The translations under genes were made by a program, and so were the position numbers. DNA of 34,961 bases. It comes from Caldilineaceae bacterium. GTDB lineage: Bacteria; Chloroflexota; Anaerolineae; Caldilineales; Caldilineaceae. The notes under the pieces are model-generated. The model searched no databases, was not told the DNA's origin, and saw nothing but the letters and a program-made list of their open reading frames with translations. The stretch lies in assembly GCA_022821545.1 (NCBI GenBank), contig JAJEDJ010000023.1, forward strand, positions 1 through 34,961, written 5' to 3'. Shown here in pieces: positions 8,453 to 16,810 of this stretch (its first letter is position 1; every line of letters starts with the position of its first letter).

Positions 8453-9673
8453 TCAGCTGGCCTGTGCTGCGCGCATACTGTAAGCCGTTCCAACTCTTCG
8501 CCGGGCCCCCGCCCTGATTTCACCCACAACCAGAATAAAGAGCGCCGCGCTGGCGTGCCCCGCCAGGACCCAGGTCAGCAGGCCGGGGCTTTTCAAACCT
8601 CTCTCATGTACGCCCCCCGCTAAATGCTTCTCCAGCGGTGGTTCCACGCCCAATGCAACCGGCGTCCGGCTGGCAGTTGTAAGCGCGTAAACCAGCCCAT
8701 TCCGCCCGGCCACCGGCAACAGTTCTGCCACCTGCGCATTTTCCAGCTCCGCCAGACTCTCCCAGCGATCACCGCCGTCAGTGCTCACCGCCACTTTGCC
8801 CGACAATCCCTGCAGTTCGCCCAAGTCCGAGACGCCCGTCGCGGCGTACAGGACCTCAGGCCGCGCCGGGTCCACCGCCAGGTCGCTGACGATGAGCTTG
8901 CCGTCACCCACCCCGTCCAGCCCGTGATTGACCGGCCGCCAGGCCGCGCCGTCCTTGCTCACAAGCACGCCCCCGCCCGCCGTGCCTGCATAGACCCTCG
9001 GCGGCGACGCGTCGGCAACCGCAACCGCTGTCGGAGCGCCGGGCAAACTGTCAACGCGCACCCACCGCAGCCCGTAGGCCTCAGCCCGGTAGAGCTTCTC
9101 CAGAGTACGCACAAAGGCCAGCCCCGCCCCTGTGCTGTCAACCGCGATCTCCTCCACCGGCTCCTCCAACAGCAGTTGCCCGCTCGCAACCAGTCCTTGC
9201 CCTCTTCCAGCGCCGGTGTCCCGCAGGCGAAAGACCCCATCCGAGACCGTCCCCACATACAGCAGCCGGTGGAACGCGTCAAAGGCTACCGCGGTAACGC
9301 CGCTAATCGATTCTGAATCCAGGATGAACTCCACCCACCCCTCACCCCCGTTACGAGAGACGAAGACGCTGGGCCTGTTGGCGGCGCCGATAAACACAGT
9401 GTTCGAATCCACCCGGTCCACCGCGACCGCGTTTACGATCACGCCGCGCGGCGCTGACAGCGGCTCCCAGGCCCCATCGACTCCAGCATAGAGCCGGCCG
9501 CCGTCGACCGCGTAGCTGCGTCCGCCAACCTGCGCCGCCGCCGCATAAGCGCGAACATTTTCCAGTCCGGTAAACGAGACGCTCTTCGACTCGGAACCCG
9601 CCGCCGCGCCAACCGACGCCACCAGCGTCAGCAGCAGTAGAGTCGTTCCTGTCAGGAGTATTCGTAGAATCAT
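8453..9673 (-). CDS. Exported beta-propeller (BNR/Ycf48-like) protein with C-terminal membrane anchor
   Basis: 406 residues. An N-terminal signal peptide is visible (MILRILLTGTTLLLLTLVAS, then small residues). Several propeller-type repeats with the Asp-box pattern follow: SRNGGEGW near 110, SKDGAAW near 245, STDGGDRW near 300, each preceded by a VAVD-like strand and YVGT/YAGT. Near the C-terminus one hydrophobic segment (about 366-386) is followed by an arginine-rich tail, typical of a single-pass anchor. AGGAGG lies 7 nt before the ATG. It is therefore a surface or periplasmic-side binding or assembly protein of unknown partner. The sialidase-like Asp boxes do not by themselves imply enzyme activity. 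Confidence 0.8.
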   Translation of the reverse strand: MILRILLTGTTLLLLTLVASVGAAAGSESKSVSFTGLENVRAYAAAAQVGGRSYAVDGGRLYAGVDGAWEPLSAPRGVIVNAVAVDRVDSNTVFIGAANRPSVFVSRNGGEGWVEFILDSESISGVTAVAFDAFHRLLYVGTVSDGVFRLRDTGAGRGQGLVASGQLLLEEPVEEIAVDSTGAGLAFVRTLEKLYRAEAYGLRWVRVDSLPGAPTAVAVADASPPRVYAGTAGGGVLVSKDGAAWRPVNHGLDGVGDGKLIVSDLAVDPARPEVLYAATGVSDLGELQGLSGKVAVSTDGGDRWESLAELENAQVAELLPVAGRNGLVYALTTASRTPVALGVEPPLEKHLAGGVHERGLKSPGLLTWVLAGHASAALFILVVGEIRAGARRRVGTAYSMRAAQAS

Positions 9674-10081
9674 GGCTGGACCTCCTAAAAGTGCGCTTCA
9701 ATCCTTCAATGCCATGATTCTACTTCCTTCTCAAACAACCTTCCGGCCAGCTGTCGGAACGTTCTCGGACCGTTCTCTTACGATTGCTTCAGCTCGGACC
9801 CAAATATGGGGCAGGCCTAAATATAGGGGCAGCCCATATGCCCGCCCGCCCACCGCCCAATTCGCAAAACTGCTTGCGGGCCATTTATGCGTGTGCTATC
9901 ATTTAATTTGCCGGCTGACACGCATTTGCAGATGGTCTGACGCAATGCCGTCTTCTGCCCGCTCCCCGCAGGCAGAAAACACAAAGAGGAGCCCAGGGGC
10001 GGGGATGCCCTCTGGGCCTGGGTTTCCGGATTTCCGGCCCGCATGAGTCGGGCTAAGGGCTTGCAGGAGTGGAGAGAACCG
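9674..10081. other. 408-bp intergenic region between divergent exported-protein genes
   Basis: No gene is supported here. It contains two near-identical 11-bp tandem units (TCGGAACGTTC, 9754-9764; TCGGACCGTTC, 9765-9775). A second direct repeat of AAATATRGGGCAG type lies at 9802-9814 and 9819-9832. The LysM-gene promoter is at 9874-9902. A GC-rich imperfect hairpin (GCCCAG...CTGGGC, near 9990-10017) lies in the predicted leader. The leader was compared from memory with the c-di-AMP and c-di-GMP riboswitch cores and does not match. Confidence 0.5.
9874..9902 (+). promoter_or_regulatory. Promoter of the LysM lipoprotein gene
   Basis: -35 TTGCGG (9874-9879), a 17-bp spacer and -10 TATCAT (9897-9902), followed by AT-rich sequence. 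This would give a leader of roughly 170 nt before the ATG at 10082. Confidence 0.6.
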
Positions 10082-11068
10082 ATGGGCACGCAGTCCCGCT
10101 CACATCACGGAGCAGAAATGCAGTCAACAATCTCAAAGCGGATGTCTGGCGTTATCCTGACGCTGGCGGCAATCCTCCTGATCTCCGCATGTACCCGCGA
10201 GCGCCTGGCCGAGGAGGTGAGCAACTCTTTGGAACCGCCGCAAGAAGAACCGGTCGTAATGGCGCCGGATACGCCGCAGCCGGCGCCGACCGAAACGCCG
10301 TTGCCCACACCCGAAGACACGCCCGAGCCCACCACAGTTACCTACGAAGTCAGGCCGGGAGATACGCTCACGACAATCTCAGAAAAATTCGGTACCGAGA
10401 TCCAGCGCATCCGGGAAATGAATCTGCTCACCACCGACGCGCTCCAGGTGGGGCAGGTGCTTCGTCTCCCCTACGTGCCCGGCCTGACTACGCCGGAGGG
10501 CATCCCCACGGCCACGCCCGTACCCTTCCAGTACACCGTTCAGAAGGGCGATACGCTGCTGTCCATTGCCCTTCGCTACGACGTTTCCCTGAACCGGATC
10601 CTTAGTCTCAACAATCTGAGAGACGAGCACAGCATCACCATTGGCCAGGAGTTGCTGATTCCCAGTTCGAGCCCATCCGCCGCTCAGTCCAGCGCGCAAA
10701 GAGCCGCTGCCGACCCCGCCCTCTCTCGCCAGGTGGGCACCCACACCGTCCGCCCCGGCGAGACTTTGGCATCCATCGCCGACCGATACGAGATAACCGT
10801 GCCCGAACTGATCGCCTTCAACAGCAACACCATCACCAATCCACATGTCGTCAGAGTCGATACCGTTCTCCTCATACCTGGCCTGTCCGCCGCCGACGTA
10901 AGCATTATGAACCAGACGCTCTACACCGTTCAGGAGGGAGATACCCTTCTCGGAATCTCCCAACAGTTCGGGGTCAGTACTGAAGCGATCATGGCGGCCA
11001 ACAACATCTCCAACGCCGACCTTCTCCGCGTCGGAGATCAGCTGATTATCCCGCAATCGACCCAGTGA
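10082..11068 (+). CDS. Lipoprotein with four LysM domains
   Basis: Peptidoglycan- or glycan-binding exported lipoprotein. A hydrophobic segment ends in the lipobox ISAC, followed by a Pro/Thr/Glu-rich linker (about residues 45-80). Four LysM modules of about 45 residues lie near 83-130, 150-196, 219-266 and 279-326. Each begins YxVxxGDTL-like (YEVRPGDTL, YTVQKGDTL, HTVRPGETL, YTVQEGDTL) and ends LxxP/LIIP. No catalytic domain follows, so it is a binder rather than a hydrolase. The chosen ATG has GGAGAG 5 nt upstream. An ATG at 10118 (GGAG 5 nt upstream) would give a more compact signal peptide (starting MQSTISKRMSG) and is a real alternative. The frame is open from 10043. Confidence 0.9.
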   Translation: MGTQSRSHHGAEMQSTISKRMSGVILTLAAILLISACTRERLAEEVSNSLEPPQEEPVVMAPDTPQPAPTETPLPTPEDTPEPTTVTYEVRPGDTLTTISEKFGTEIQRIREMNLLTTDALQVGQVLRLPYVPGLTTPEGIPTATPVPFQYTVQKGDTLLSIALRYDVSLNRILSLNNLRDEHSITIGQELLIPSSSPSAAQSSAQRAAADPALSRQVGTHTVRPGETLASIADRYEITVPELIAFNSNTITNPHVVRVDTVLLIPGLSAADVSIMNQTLYTVQEGDTLLGISQQFGVSTEAIMAANNISNADLLRVGDQLIIPQSTQ

Positions 11069-11102
11069 GTCCGTCCATCCGGGCATCCACCGCGCCCCGC
11101 AC

Positions 11103-11130
11103 CGCCGACCGGGATCCCCCGGCGCTTTTT
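11103..11130 (+). terminator. Rho-independent terminator after the LysM gene
   Basis: CGCCG (11103-11107) pairs with CGGCG (11120-11124). The interior is GC-rich and can fold further, and C plus five T follow (11126-11130). It lies in the 83-bp gap between the convergent LysM and rpiA genes. The interior pairing is imperfect, so strength is uncertain. Confidence 0.55.
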
Positions 11131-11151
11131 CAATTCAGTCGATTGGTTCAA

Positions 11152-11841
11152 CTACCGGGTCAGATGTTGCGTACCCGAGGGGCTGGCGACAATCAAGTCC
11201 GTCACCAGGTCAATGAATAGGCCGTGCTCAATGACGCCGGCGCGCCTCTCCAACGCGCCGGCAATGCACTCCGGCTCTTCCATCGGACCGAACTGACAGT
11301 CGAGGATCAAATTTCCGCTGTCCGTTCGAAAAGGACTGCCGTCAGGCCTCGTCCGCACCTCAACTGCGGCGCCAAGCCGTTCGATGTACTCGACGTGGGC
11401 CCGCAGACCAAAGGAAAGCGCCTCCACCGGCAGCGCCCACTTCACGCCCAGCCGCTCAGACAGCTTGCGCTCATCGACGATAATGATCTCCCGTTCGCTC
11501 GCCTGCGCAACAATCTTCTCCCGCAGAAGCGCGCCGCCCCCGCCCTTGATGACGCGCAGCTGCGGATCGACCTCATCAGCGCCGTCTACCGTCAGATTGA
11601 TCTCTGGATGACAATCGAGTGTCGTCAGCGGAACTGCCAGCCGCCGGGCGTCTGCCGCAACCTGCTCCGAACACGGAACGCCCAGAATGTCTGTCAGCGT
11701 ACCCATCGCCAGGCGCTCCGCAATACACTCAAGCGCCTTGAGCGCCGTACTCCCTGCGCCCAACCCCACGACCATCCCCGATTCAATCTGCGCCACCGCA
11801 GCTTCGGCTGCTTGCCGCTTCAGCGCATCTATCTCTTGCAT
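11152..11841 (-). CDS. rpiA: Ribose-5-phosphate isomerase A
   Basis: Interconverts ribose-5-phosphate and ribulose-5-phosphate in the non-oxidative pentose phosphate pathway. 229 residues from the ATG at 11839-11841; an in-frame TTG directly before it is a possible but less likely start. Family motifs: GLGAGSTA near 27-34 (phosphate loop), DGADEVD near 86 (catalytic acid region) and KGGGGALLREK near 98 (catalytic Lys/Glu). Normal length. It lies 107 nt downstream of pgi on the same strand. This fits a sugar-phosphate cluster, though the gap leaves separate transcription possible. Confidence 0.95.
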   Translation of the reverse strand: MQEIDALKRQAAEAAVAQIESGMVVGLGAGSTALKALECIAERLAMGTLTDILGVPCSEQVAADARRLAVPLTTLDCHPEINLTVDGADEVDPQLRVIKGGGGALLREKIVAQASEREIIIVDERKLSERLGVKWALPVEALSFGLRAHVEYIERLGAAVEVRTRPDGSPFRTDSGNLILDCQFGPMEEPECIAGALERRAGVIEHGLFIDLVTDLIVASPSGTQHLTR

Positions 11842-11948
11842 CAATTTACTTTACCGCCAAGAAAATGAACGCGGCCGGAATCAGGGTTGCCGCCCCGCAT
11901 TGAGCGGCCCATCCTCCCATCGCGTACGCCGCCCGTCCCGCGCTGACG

Positions 11949-13640
11949 CTATACCGTTGCCAGCGAATCGACGAGCCGCTCCAGTTCCGATTGCGCGTCT
12001 TCTCCCAGGTCGATCCGTATCACGCGCCGACCTGCATTCATCAGCGCCTGCCTGTCTCCCAGCGACTGCGCCTCGATCAGGACCCCGAACGGCAGCGCCG
12101 ACGCCGACGAACCCGGCTCGTCCGGTATGTCCACGTCCGCGGCAGGACTGTCGGTAAGTTGGATGAATAGACCGTTGCCGCGGTCCCCCTTATGCAGCTG
12201 GCCCGTAGAGTGCAGAAAGCGGGGTCCGTAGCCCGTAGTCGTTGCCAGCTTTGTCCTGTCCCGCAAACATCCCTGCATCGTCTGTAACAAACTGCTCACC
12301 CGGGAACAGGGCCGCATGTAAGCCTGCACGCTGATGTAATCACCCGCGGCCCCCTGCTTCACAAAGTCCGCCAGCGCTTCGACCGCACTGCTGGCCGGCC
12401 TGTCCCCGTCCTCGCCGCCCAGGTATACCTTCAAGCCGTCCGCTTCCAACGACGGTTGCGGTGCAGGCAGGCTGCCGCTCTCCTCATAGGCCGACATCAT
12501 CTGGCGTGACTGCTGCTTCGCCGACTCAACATCCGGTTGATCGAACGGGTGGATGCCTAACCGCGCCCCGGCGACCGCCGTCGCAAACTCCCACAGAAAG
12601 AACTGCCCCCCCAGGTCGTACCGATCGCGGAAGCGTACCCGGATCACCGGATGGCCGGCGTCGATGAGCGCCTGCACCTTCGCATCCTGCGCCCCTGTGT
12701 CGCTCCACTGCAGATGAACGAACAACCGGTCCGCGCCGTAGGCTTCCGCTGACCCCTCCGGCTCACCCACCACCGGCACGATCCCCGTCCCCGATTTCCC
12801 CGTGCTCTCGGCGATCAGCTGCTCCAGCCAGTCCGCGAACGAAGCCACCTCCTCGTCCGCGATAACTGTCAGTTTGTCCTTCCCCGCTTTGGCCATCTCC
12901 GCCATCATCACACCGATGCGCGCGCCGGGATTGAGAGAACCGGTGACATGCCGTCCGCAGTCGTTCTTCGTCTCCTGCCCGCGCCGCAGCAGACGCCGCA
13001 GATTAACCCCCAACAGCGCTGCCGGAATCAACCCAAAGTGCGACAGCGCCGAATAGCGGCCGCCGATGTTGGCATCGTTGATAAAGACTGAGCGGAAATT
13101 GCACGCATTCCCCAGCCGCACAAGCTCGCTGCCGGCATCCGTTATCGCCACAAAGTGCGCGCCCGCCTCGGCCTCACCCAGCTGCTCCTGGACCTGGTTG
13201 TAAAAGAACTTGAAGAGCGACAGCGTTTCCGCCGTGGTCCCGGACTTCGTGGCAACAATAAACAGCGTTCGCGCCGCATCCAATCCGTCGGCCAAGCTCT
13301 GGACAGCCCCCGGATGCGTGCTGTCCAATATCCGCAGCGCCAGCGGGCCGCTGCCGAATGTACGTGCAAATACCTCCGGCGCCAGGCTGGAACCGCCCAT
13401 CCCCAGCAAAACCGCCTGCGTATAGCCCTCCTGCTGCAAGTCCTGCAACAGCGCGCTGATGCAGTGCCGCTCCTCGTCCATCCTCACGGCAATATCCAGC
13501 CAGCCCAGCCGGTTCGCGATCTCGTCCGGCCTGTCACTCCACACGCTGTGGCTCCTGGCCCAGATGCGTGTGACGATACGCTCCCTGTCGGTCTCCTCCA
13601 GAGCGCCCTCTACCTGGCTCCGGAGGGGACCGTAAAAAAA
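11949..13640 (-). CDS. pgi: Phosphoglucose isomerase module, out of frame with the upstream transaldolase
   Basis: Glucose-6-phosphate/fructose-6-phosphate isomerase of the kind found in bifunctional Tal/Pgi proteins. Visible motifs: the SIS-type nucleotide-like fold (LLGMGGSSLAPEVF, VATKSGTTAETLS), the Pgi signature NIGGRYSALS, then RIGVMMAEMAKAG. The frame has no start codon between the Tal overlap and a GTG at 13542-13544. Starting there would drop about 30 residues, including RIVTRIWARSHSVW, which aligns with the usual Pgi-module N-terminus. The coordinates given extend to the shared T-run. The reading frame is -1 relative to the transaldolase, so expression as a fusion by frameshifting is likely. 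A split gene translated from the GTG, or a missing base in the assembly, are the alternatives. Confidence 0.85.
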   Translation of the reverse strand, partial: FFYGPLRSQVEGALEETDRERIVTRIWARSHSVWSDRPDEIANRLGWLDIAVRMDEERHCISALLQDLQQEGYTQAVLLGMGGSSLAPEVFARTFGSGPLALRILDSTHPGAVQSLADGLDAARTLFIVATKSGTTAETLSLFKFFYNQVQEQLGEAEAGAHFVAITDAGSELVRLGNACNFRSVFINDANIGGRYSALSHFGLIPAALLGVNLRRLLRRGQETKNDCGRHVTGSLNPGARIGVMMAEMAKAGKDKLTVIADEEVASFADWLEQLIAESTGKSGTGIVPVVGEPEGSAEAYGADRLFVHLQWSDTGAQDAKVQALIDAGHPVIRVRFRDRYDLGGQFFLWEFATAVAGARLGIHPFDQPDVESAKQQSRQMMSAYEESGSLPAPQPSLEADGLKVYLGGEDGDRPASSAVEALADFVKQGAAGDYISVQAYMRPCSRVSSLLQTMQGCLRDRTKLATTTGYGPRFLHSTGQLHKGDRGNGLFIQLTDSPAADVDIPDEPGSSASALPFGVLIEAQSLGDRQALMNAGRRVIRIDLGEDAQSELERLVDSLATV

Positions 13641-13655
13641 TCGGCGCGCGCCTTT
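13590..13655 (-). promoter_or_regulatory. Candidate -1 programmed frameshift signal joining tal to pgi
   Basis: On the transcribed strand three elements lie in the dnaX-like order. AAAGG (13651-13655) is an SD-like element 10 nt upstream. The slippery heptamer T TTT TTT (13634-13640) has transaldolase-frame codons GAT TTT TTT ACG. A stem-loop follows: 13626-13617 pairs with 13604-13595 (10 bp, one G-U) after a 7-nt spacer. Four more outer pairs (13631-13628 with 13593-13590) follow a C-A mismatch. The zero-frame TAG stop (13610-13612) falls in the loop. Slipping back one base continues into the Pgi frame as FFYGPLRSQVEG and gives 937 residues in total. Confidence 0.6.
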
Positions 13656-14761
13656 GTCTGGTTGTCGTCCCCGCCTGCAAGGGCGGCCGCCTTCTCTGCG
13701 ATTCCCGACATCAACTCGTCAAATGAGTCGGCAAAAGCGTCCACACCCTCACCCAGCAACTGGCTGGTTACATCATCCAGATCGATGCCTAGTTCGGCCA
13801 GCTGCGCCAGATCTTGCCGGGCCTGCTCCACGTCGGCGTCCACCGTGCGCGCCGCGTTGCCGTGGTCCAGAAATGCGTCCAACGTTTCAGGGGGCAGCGT
13901 ATTGACCGTATGCGGACCAATCAGTTCGTCCACGTAGAGCGTGTCCGGGTAGTCGGGATTCTTTGTGCTCGTGCTGCCCCACAGCGGTCGTTGCACCCGC
14001 GCCCCCTGCGCCGCCAGCTTGTCCCAGCGAGGACCGCTGAACAGCTCACCGAATCGGTGATAGGCCATCCGTGCATTCGCGATCGCAATCTTCCCCTGAA
14101 TCTCTTTGTTGCCAAGCGCCATCAGCTTGGGATCAATCTTGCCGTCCACCCGGCTGACGAAGAAAGAAGCGACCGACGCCACCCGGCTGAAATCCACGTT
14201 CGCCGCGGCCAGCTTTTCCAGGCCGCGAATATAGGCCATTGCGCTGTCTTCGTACTGCTCCAAAGAGAAGATAAGCGTGACATTGATATTGATGCCCTCG
14301 CCGGTCAGCGTTTCGATCGCCGGGATTCCCTCCGGCGTGGCCGGAACCTTGATCATCACATTCGGCCGGTCCACCAGGGACGAAAGGCGGCGGGCCTCCA
14401 TGACTGTGCCTTCCGTGTCATAGGCCAGCTTCGGGTTCACCTCAAGGCTCACGTAGCCGTCCAGACCGTCCGTGCTCCCGTATACCGGTTGCATGATGTC
14501 GCAGGCGCGGCGAATGTCCTGGATGGCGAGCGCCTCGTATATGTCATTGACGGAACTGCCTTCACCCACCAGCCGTTCAACCGCGGCGTCATAGTCTGTG
14601 CTGGCCGTGATCGCCTTCTGGAAAATCGACGGGTTGGACGTAACGCCCCGTAGACCCTTGCCGACCAGTTTGCCCAGCTCCCCGGAATCCAGGAAGGAGC
14701 GCCTGATGAAGTCCAGCCAGATCGCCTGGCCAATTGCCGCCGCTTCGTTCATTCTTGTCAT
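13610..14761 (-). CDS. tal: Transaldolase (N-terminal half of a Tal-Pgi system)
   Basis: Transfers a dihydroxyacetone unit between sugar phosphates through a Schiff-base lysine. The start ATG (14759-14761) has AGGAGA 9 nt upstream and gives MTRMNEAAAIGQAIWLDFIR. The zero-frame product is 383 residues. Motifs: GVTSNPSIF near 40-50 (phosphate/aldol site), VSLEVNP near 100, MIKVPATPEGIPA near 132 with the catalytic Lys, and NVTLIFS near 158. The body resembles the long transaldolases that precede Pgi in fusion proteins. It ends with seven residues (TVPSGAR) after the T-run that look unrelated to the family. It is 55 nt behind the glucokinase gene on the same strand, so probably in one operon. 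Confidence 0.93.
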   Translation of the reverse strand: MTRMNEAAAIGQAIWLDFIRRSFLDSGELGKLVGKGLRGVTSNPSIFQKAITASTDYDAAVERLVGEGSSVNDIYEALAIQDIRRACDIMQPVYGSTDGLDGYVSLEVNPKLAYDTEGTVMEARRLSSLVDRPNVMIKVPATPEGIPAIETLTGEGININVTLIFSLEQYEDSAMAYIRGLEKLAAANVDFSRVASVASFFVSRVDGKIDPKLMALGNKEIQGKIAIANARMAYHRFGELFSGPRWDKLAAQGARVQRPLWGSTSTKNPDYPDTLYVDELIGPHTVNTLPPETLDAFLDHGNAARTVDADVEQARQDLAQLAELGIDLDDVTSQLLGEGVDAFADSFDELMSGIAEKAAALAGGDDNQTKARADFFTVPSGAR

Positions 14762-14816
14762 GATTGCTCTTCTCCTCAAGCTCCTCATACTTGGCGCCAT
14801 CTTTGCACATTCCATC

Positions 14817-15605
14817 CTACTTCGTCACGTACAGAACGTCTGGATCCAGCTCTGCCTCTCCTTCCCCCTGAATCAATGCGAGTGCCGCCATCGCCCCCCC
14901 GATCAGTCCGGCATGATTGCGCATCTGCGCCGCGACTATCGGCGCCCGCACGTCTATATATTTCACAAACTTCTCGCTTCTCTTGCTCACGCCTCCGCCA
15001 ATGATAAACAGGTCCGGCGAAAGTAGAAATTCAACTGTCTGAAAATACCTGTTCAGACGCTTCCCCCACTTCTTCCAGCTCAGCTGTTCCCGGTCACGCG
15101 CGCTGTTCGCCGCCCGGCTCTCTGCGTTAAACCCGTCAATCTCAAGGTGCCCGAACTCTGTATTCGGCGCCAGGTGTCCGTCCACAAACAGCGCCGAACC
15201 AATGCCTGTCCCCAATGTGAGCAGCACCACCACCCCGGGCTGGTCCCTGCCCGCGCCGAAGACCATCTCCGCAATGCCGGCCGCGTCAGCGTCGTTGACG
15301 ATCGACGCCGGGCACCCTGTCACACCCTCAAACAGCTTCGGCGCGTCTGTGCCAATCCACGAGTCGTCCACATTAGCCGCCGTGCAGACAATGCCATTCC
15401 GAATCACCGCCGGAAACGTGCAGCCCATCGGGCCCGCCCATCCGAAGTGACGCACGATCTCCAACACCACCTCGGCTACCGCCTGCGGCGTTGACGGGTC
15501 CGGCGTCCCAATCCGGCGCCGCTTGGTGAGCAACGCCCCCGTTTCCGCGTCCACCACCGCGCCCTTGATGCCGCTGCCGCCTATATCAATGCCTAAGATG
15601 TCCAT
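14817..15605 (-). CDS. ppgK: Polyphosphate glucokinase (ROK family)
   Basis: Phosphorylates glucose to glucose-6-phosphate using polyphosphate and/or ATP. The ATG at 15603-15605 follows AGGAGG by 5 nt and gives 262 residues beginning [19 protein letters not shown], the phosphate-1 loop. Further motifs: [24 protein letters not shown] (phosphate 2) and GHLEIDG. Typical of the PPGK subgroup is [13 protein letters not shown] followed by [13 protein letters not shown] near the C-terminus. The assignment to polyphosphate use rests on that subgroup resemblance. Its product feeds directly into the downstream Pgi and Tal activities. Confidence 0.9.
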   Translation of the reverse strand: MDILGIDIGGSGIKGAVVDAETGALLTKRRRIGTPDPSTPQAVAEVVLEIVRHFGWAGPMGCTFPAVIRNGIVCTAANVDDSWIGTDAPKLFEGVTGCPASIVNDADAAGIAEMVFGAGRDQPGVVVLLTLGTGIGSALFVDGHLAPNTEFGHLEIDGFNAESRAANSARDREQLSWKKWGKRLNRYFQTVEFLLSPDLFIIGGGVSKRSEKFVKYIDVRAPIVAAQMRNHAGLIGGAMAALALIQGEGEAELDPDVLYVTK

Positions 15606-15706
15606 CTGGTCCTCCTGGGGCGGGGGCTGACAGCTACTGGTCTGAACGGTTACGGTAAGTTTGCCTCGGATCTGTCTCTGCTCATCAGGGCTGCGGCGCC
15701 GCCCTG

Positions 15707-16711
15707 TCACACGTGCCGCTCCACTCGCTGCAAAGTCCCCGTCTGCGCCGATGCCAACATCGCCTCCACCACGGCCAGGTCCTGCAGCGCCTCCTGGGGA
15801 GAATTGCGGTGCGGTGTTCCGTCCCGTACCGCCGCGACGAACGCTGCCAGCTCCTCCCGCACGCTGATCACAACATTAAACGCCTGGCGCTCGCTCTCCC
15901 CGTCCCGCTCAATCACCAGCTCTCCCCGCGAGACCCGCAGGCTGCCTTCGCTCCCGCCAATATGGACCGCATCGGTACCCAGCGCACTGCCAGCCGCATA
16001 CGTGATCAGATAGGAGCCAACCACCCCGCTGCTGAAGCGTAGCGCCGCGCTCATCGTGTCCGCCGGCGGCAGGTCCTCCCGGTGCGCCGTCGTCAACGCA
16101 CACACACACTCAATCTCTCCCAGAAGAACGCGCAGACCGGCCGCATGATGCACGCCCCCGTCCAGCAGATAACCTCCCGGCAACTCGCCCGAATTCCGCC
16201 ACGTCGATCCCATATAGTCGGCCTTAATCGGCAGCTGCAGCGACAGGTCGCAGAACAATGGCTGCCCGATCCGGCCTGCCTGCAACGCCCGCGCCGCCGC
16301 CTGAAATGCCTCCTCGTAGCGCCAGTTCTCCCCCACCATCCACACCCGGTCACCGAAGGGCCGGCAAGCCGCGATCAAGGCCTGTCCCTCGGCAACAGTC
16401 TGCGCGATCGGCTTTTCACTGAAAACATGCTTGCCCGCCGCCAGCGCCTGAAATACGACCTCCGGCAGCATCGGAATCGGCAGAACGATATCGACGGCCT
16501 CGACACTCTCGTCCGCCAGCAGCATCCCAATATCCGTGTATATGTCAACGTCGTACGGGATCGATTCCGCCACCGTCTCGGCAGACGCCCGCGTGCGGCT
16601 GTGTACGGCCGCAATCTCCACCGCGTCACCCAGCTCCAGCAAAGAGGGCGCGTGCGCTTTCCGCACAAAGGCGCCGGCTCCGATCAGAGCAATTCGAACC
16701 GGTCTGCCCAT
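15707..16711 (-). CDS. Gfo/Idh/MocA-family oxidoreductase
   Basis: NAD(P)-dependent sugar or inositol dehydrogenase-like protein of 334 residues. The N-terminal Rossmann fold has IALIGAGAF (8-15), and the SEKP motif (98-101) places the catalytic-type lysine. The C-terminal domain includes [14 protein letters not shown], which carries the usual D-x-x-x-H pair. GGAG lies about 9 nt upstream of the ATG. It precedes ppgK by 101 nt and may lead the sugar-phosphate operon. The substrate cannot be assigned. It is one of three paralogous oxidoreductases in the window; the other two (26518 and 28598) belong to the sugar-import region. Confidence 0.88.
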   Translation of the reverse strand: MGRPVRIALIGAGAFVRKAHAPSLLELGDAVEIAAVHSRTRASAETVAESIPYDVDIYTDIGMLLADESVEAVDIVLPIPMLPEVVFQALAAGKHVFSEKPIAQTVAEGQALIAACRPFGDRVWMVGENWRYEEAFQAAARALQAGRIGQPLFCDLSLQLPIKADYMGSTWRNSGELPGGYLLDGGVHHAAGLRVLLGEIECVCALTTAHREDLPPADTMSAALRFSSGVVGSYLITYAAGSALGTDAVHIGGSEGSLRVSRGELVIERDGESERQAFNVVISVREELAAFVAAVRDGTPHRNSPQEALQDLAVVEAMLASAQTGTLQRVERHV

Positions 16712-16810
16712 CCACTTTCTCCGATCACGTTGACCATTCCAATTTGTCCAACCGTTTTGCTATCGCTGGCATCTGATGCTATCGTGGACGCAGATAGAGC
16801 CTACCGCAGG

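Noticed and set aside
9903..10081. Possible c-di-AMP or c-di-GMP riboswitch in the LysM leader
   Set aside because: A riboswitch is common before LysM or cell-wall genes, but the conserved cores I know (GGGGUGAAUC-like, or the GEMM core) are not present. Only a GC-rich imperfect hairpin is seen.
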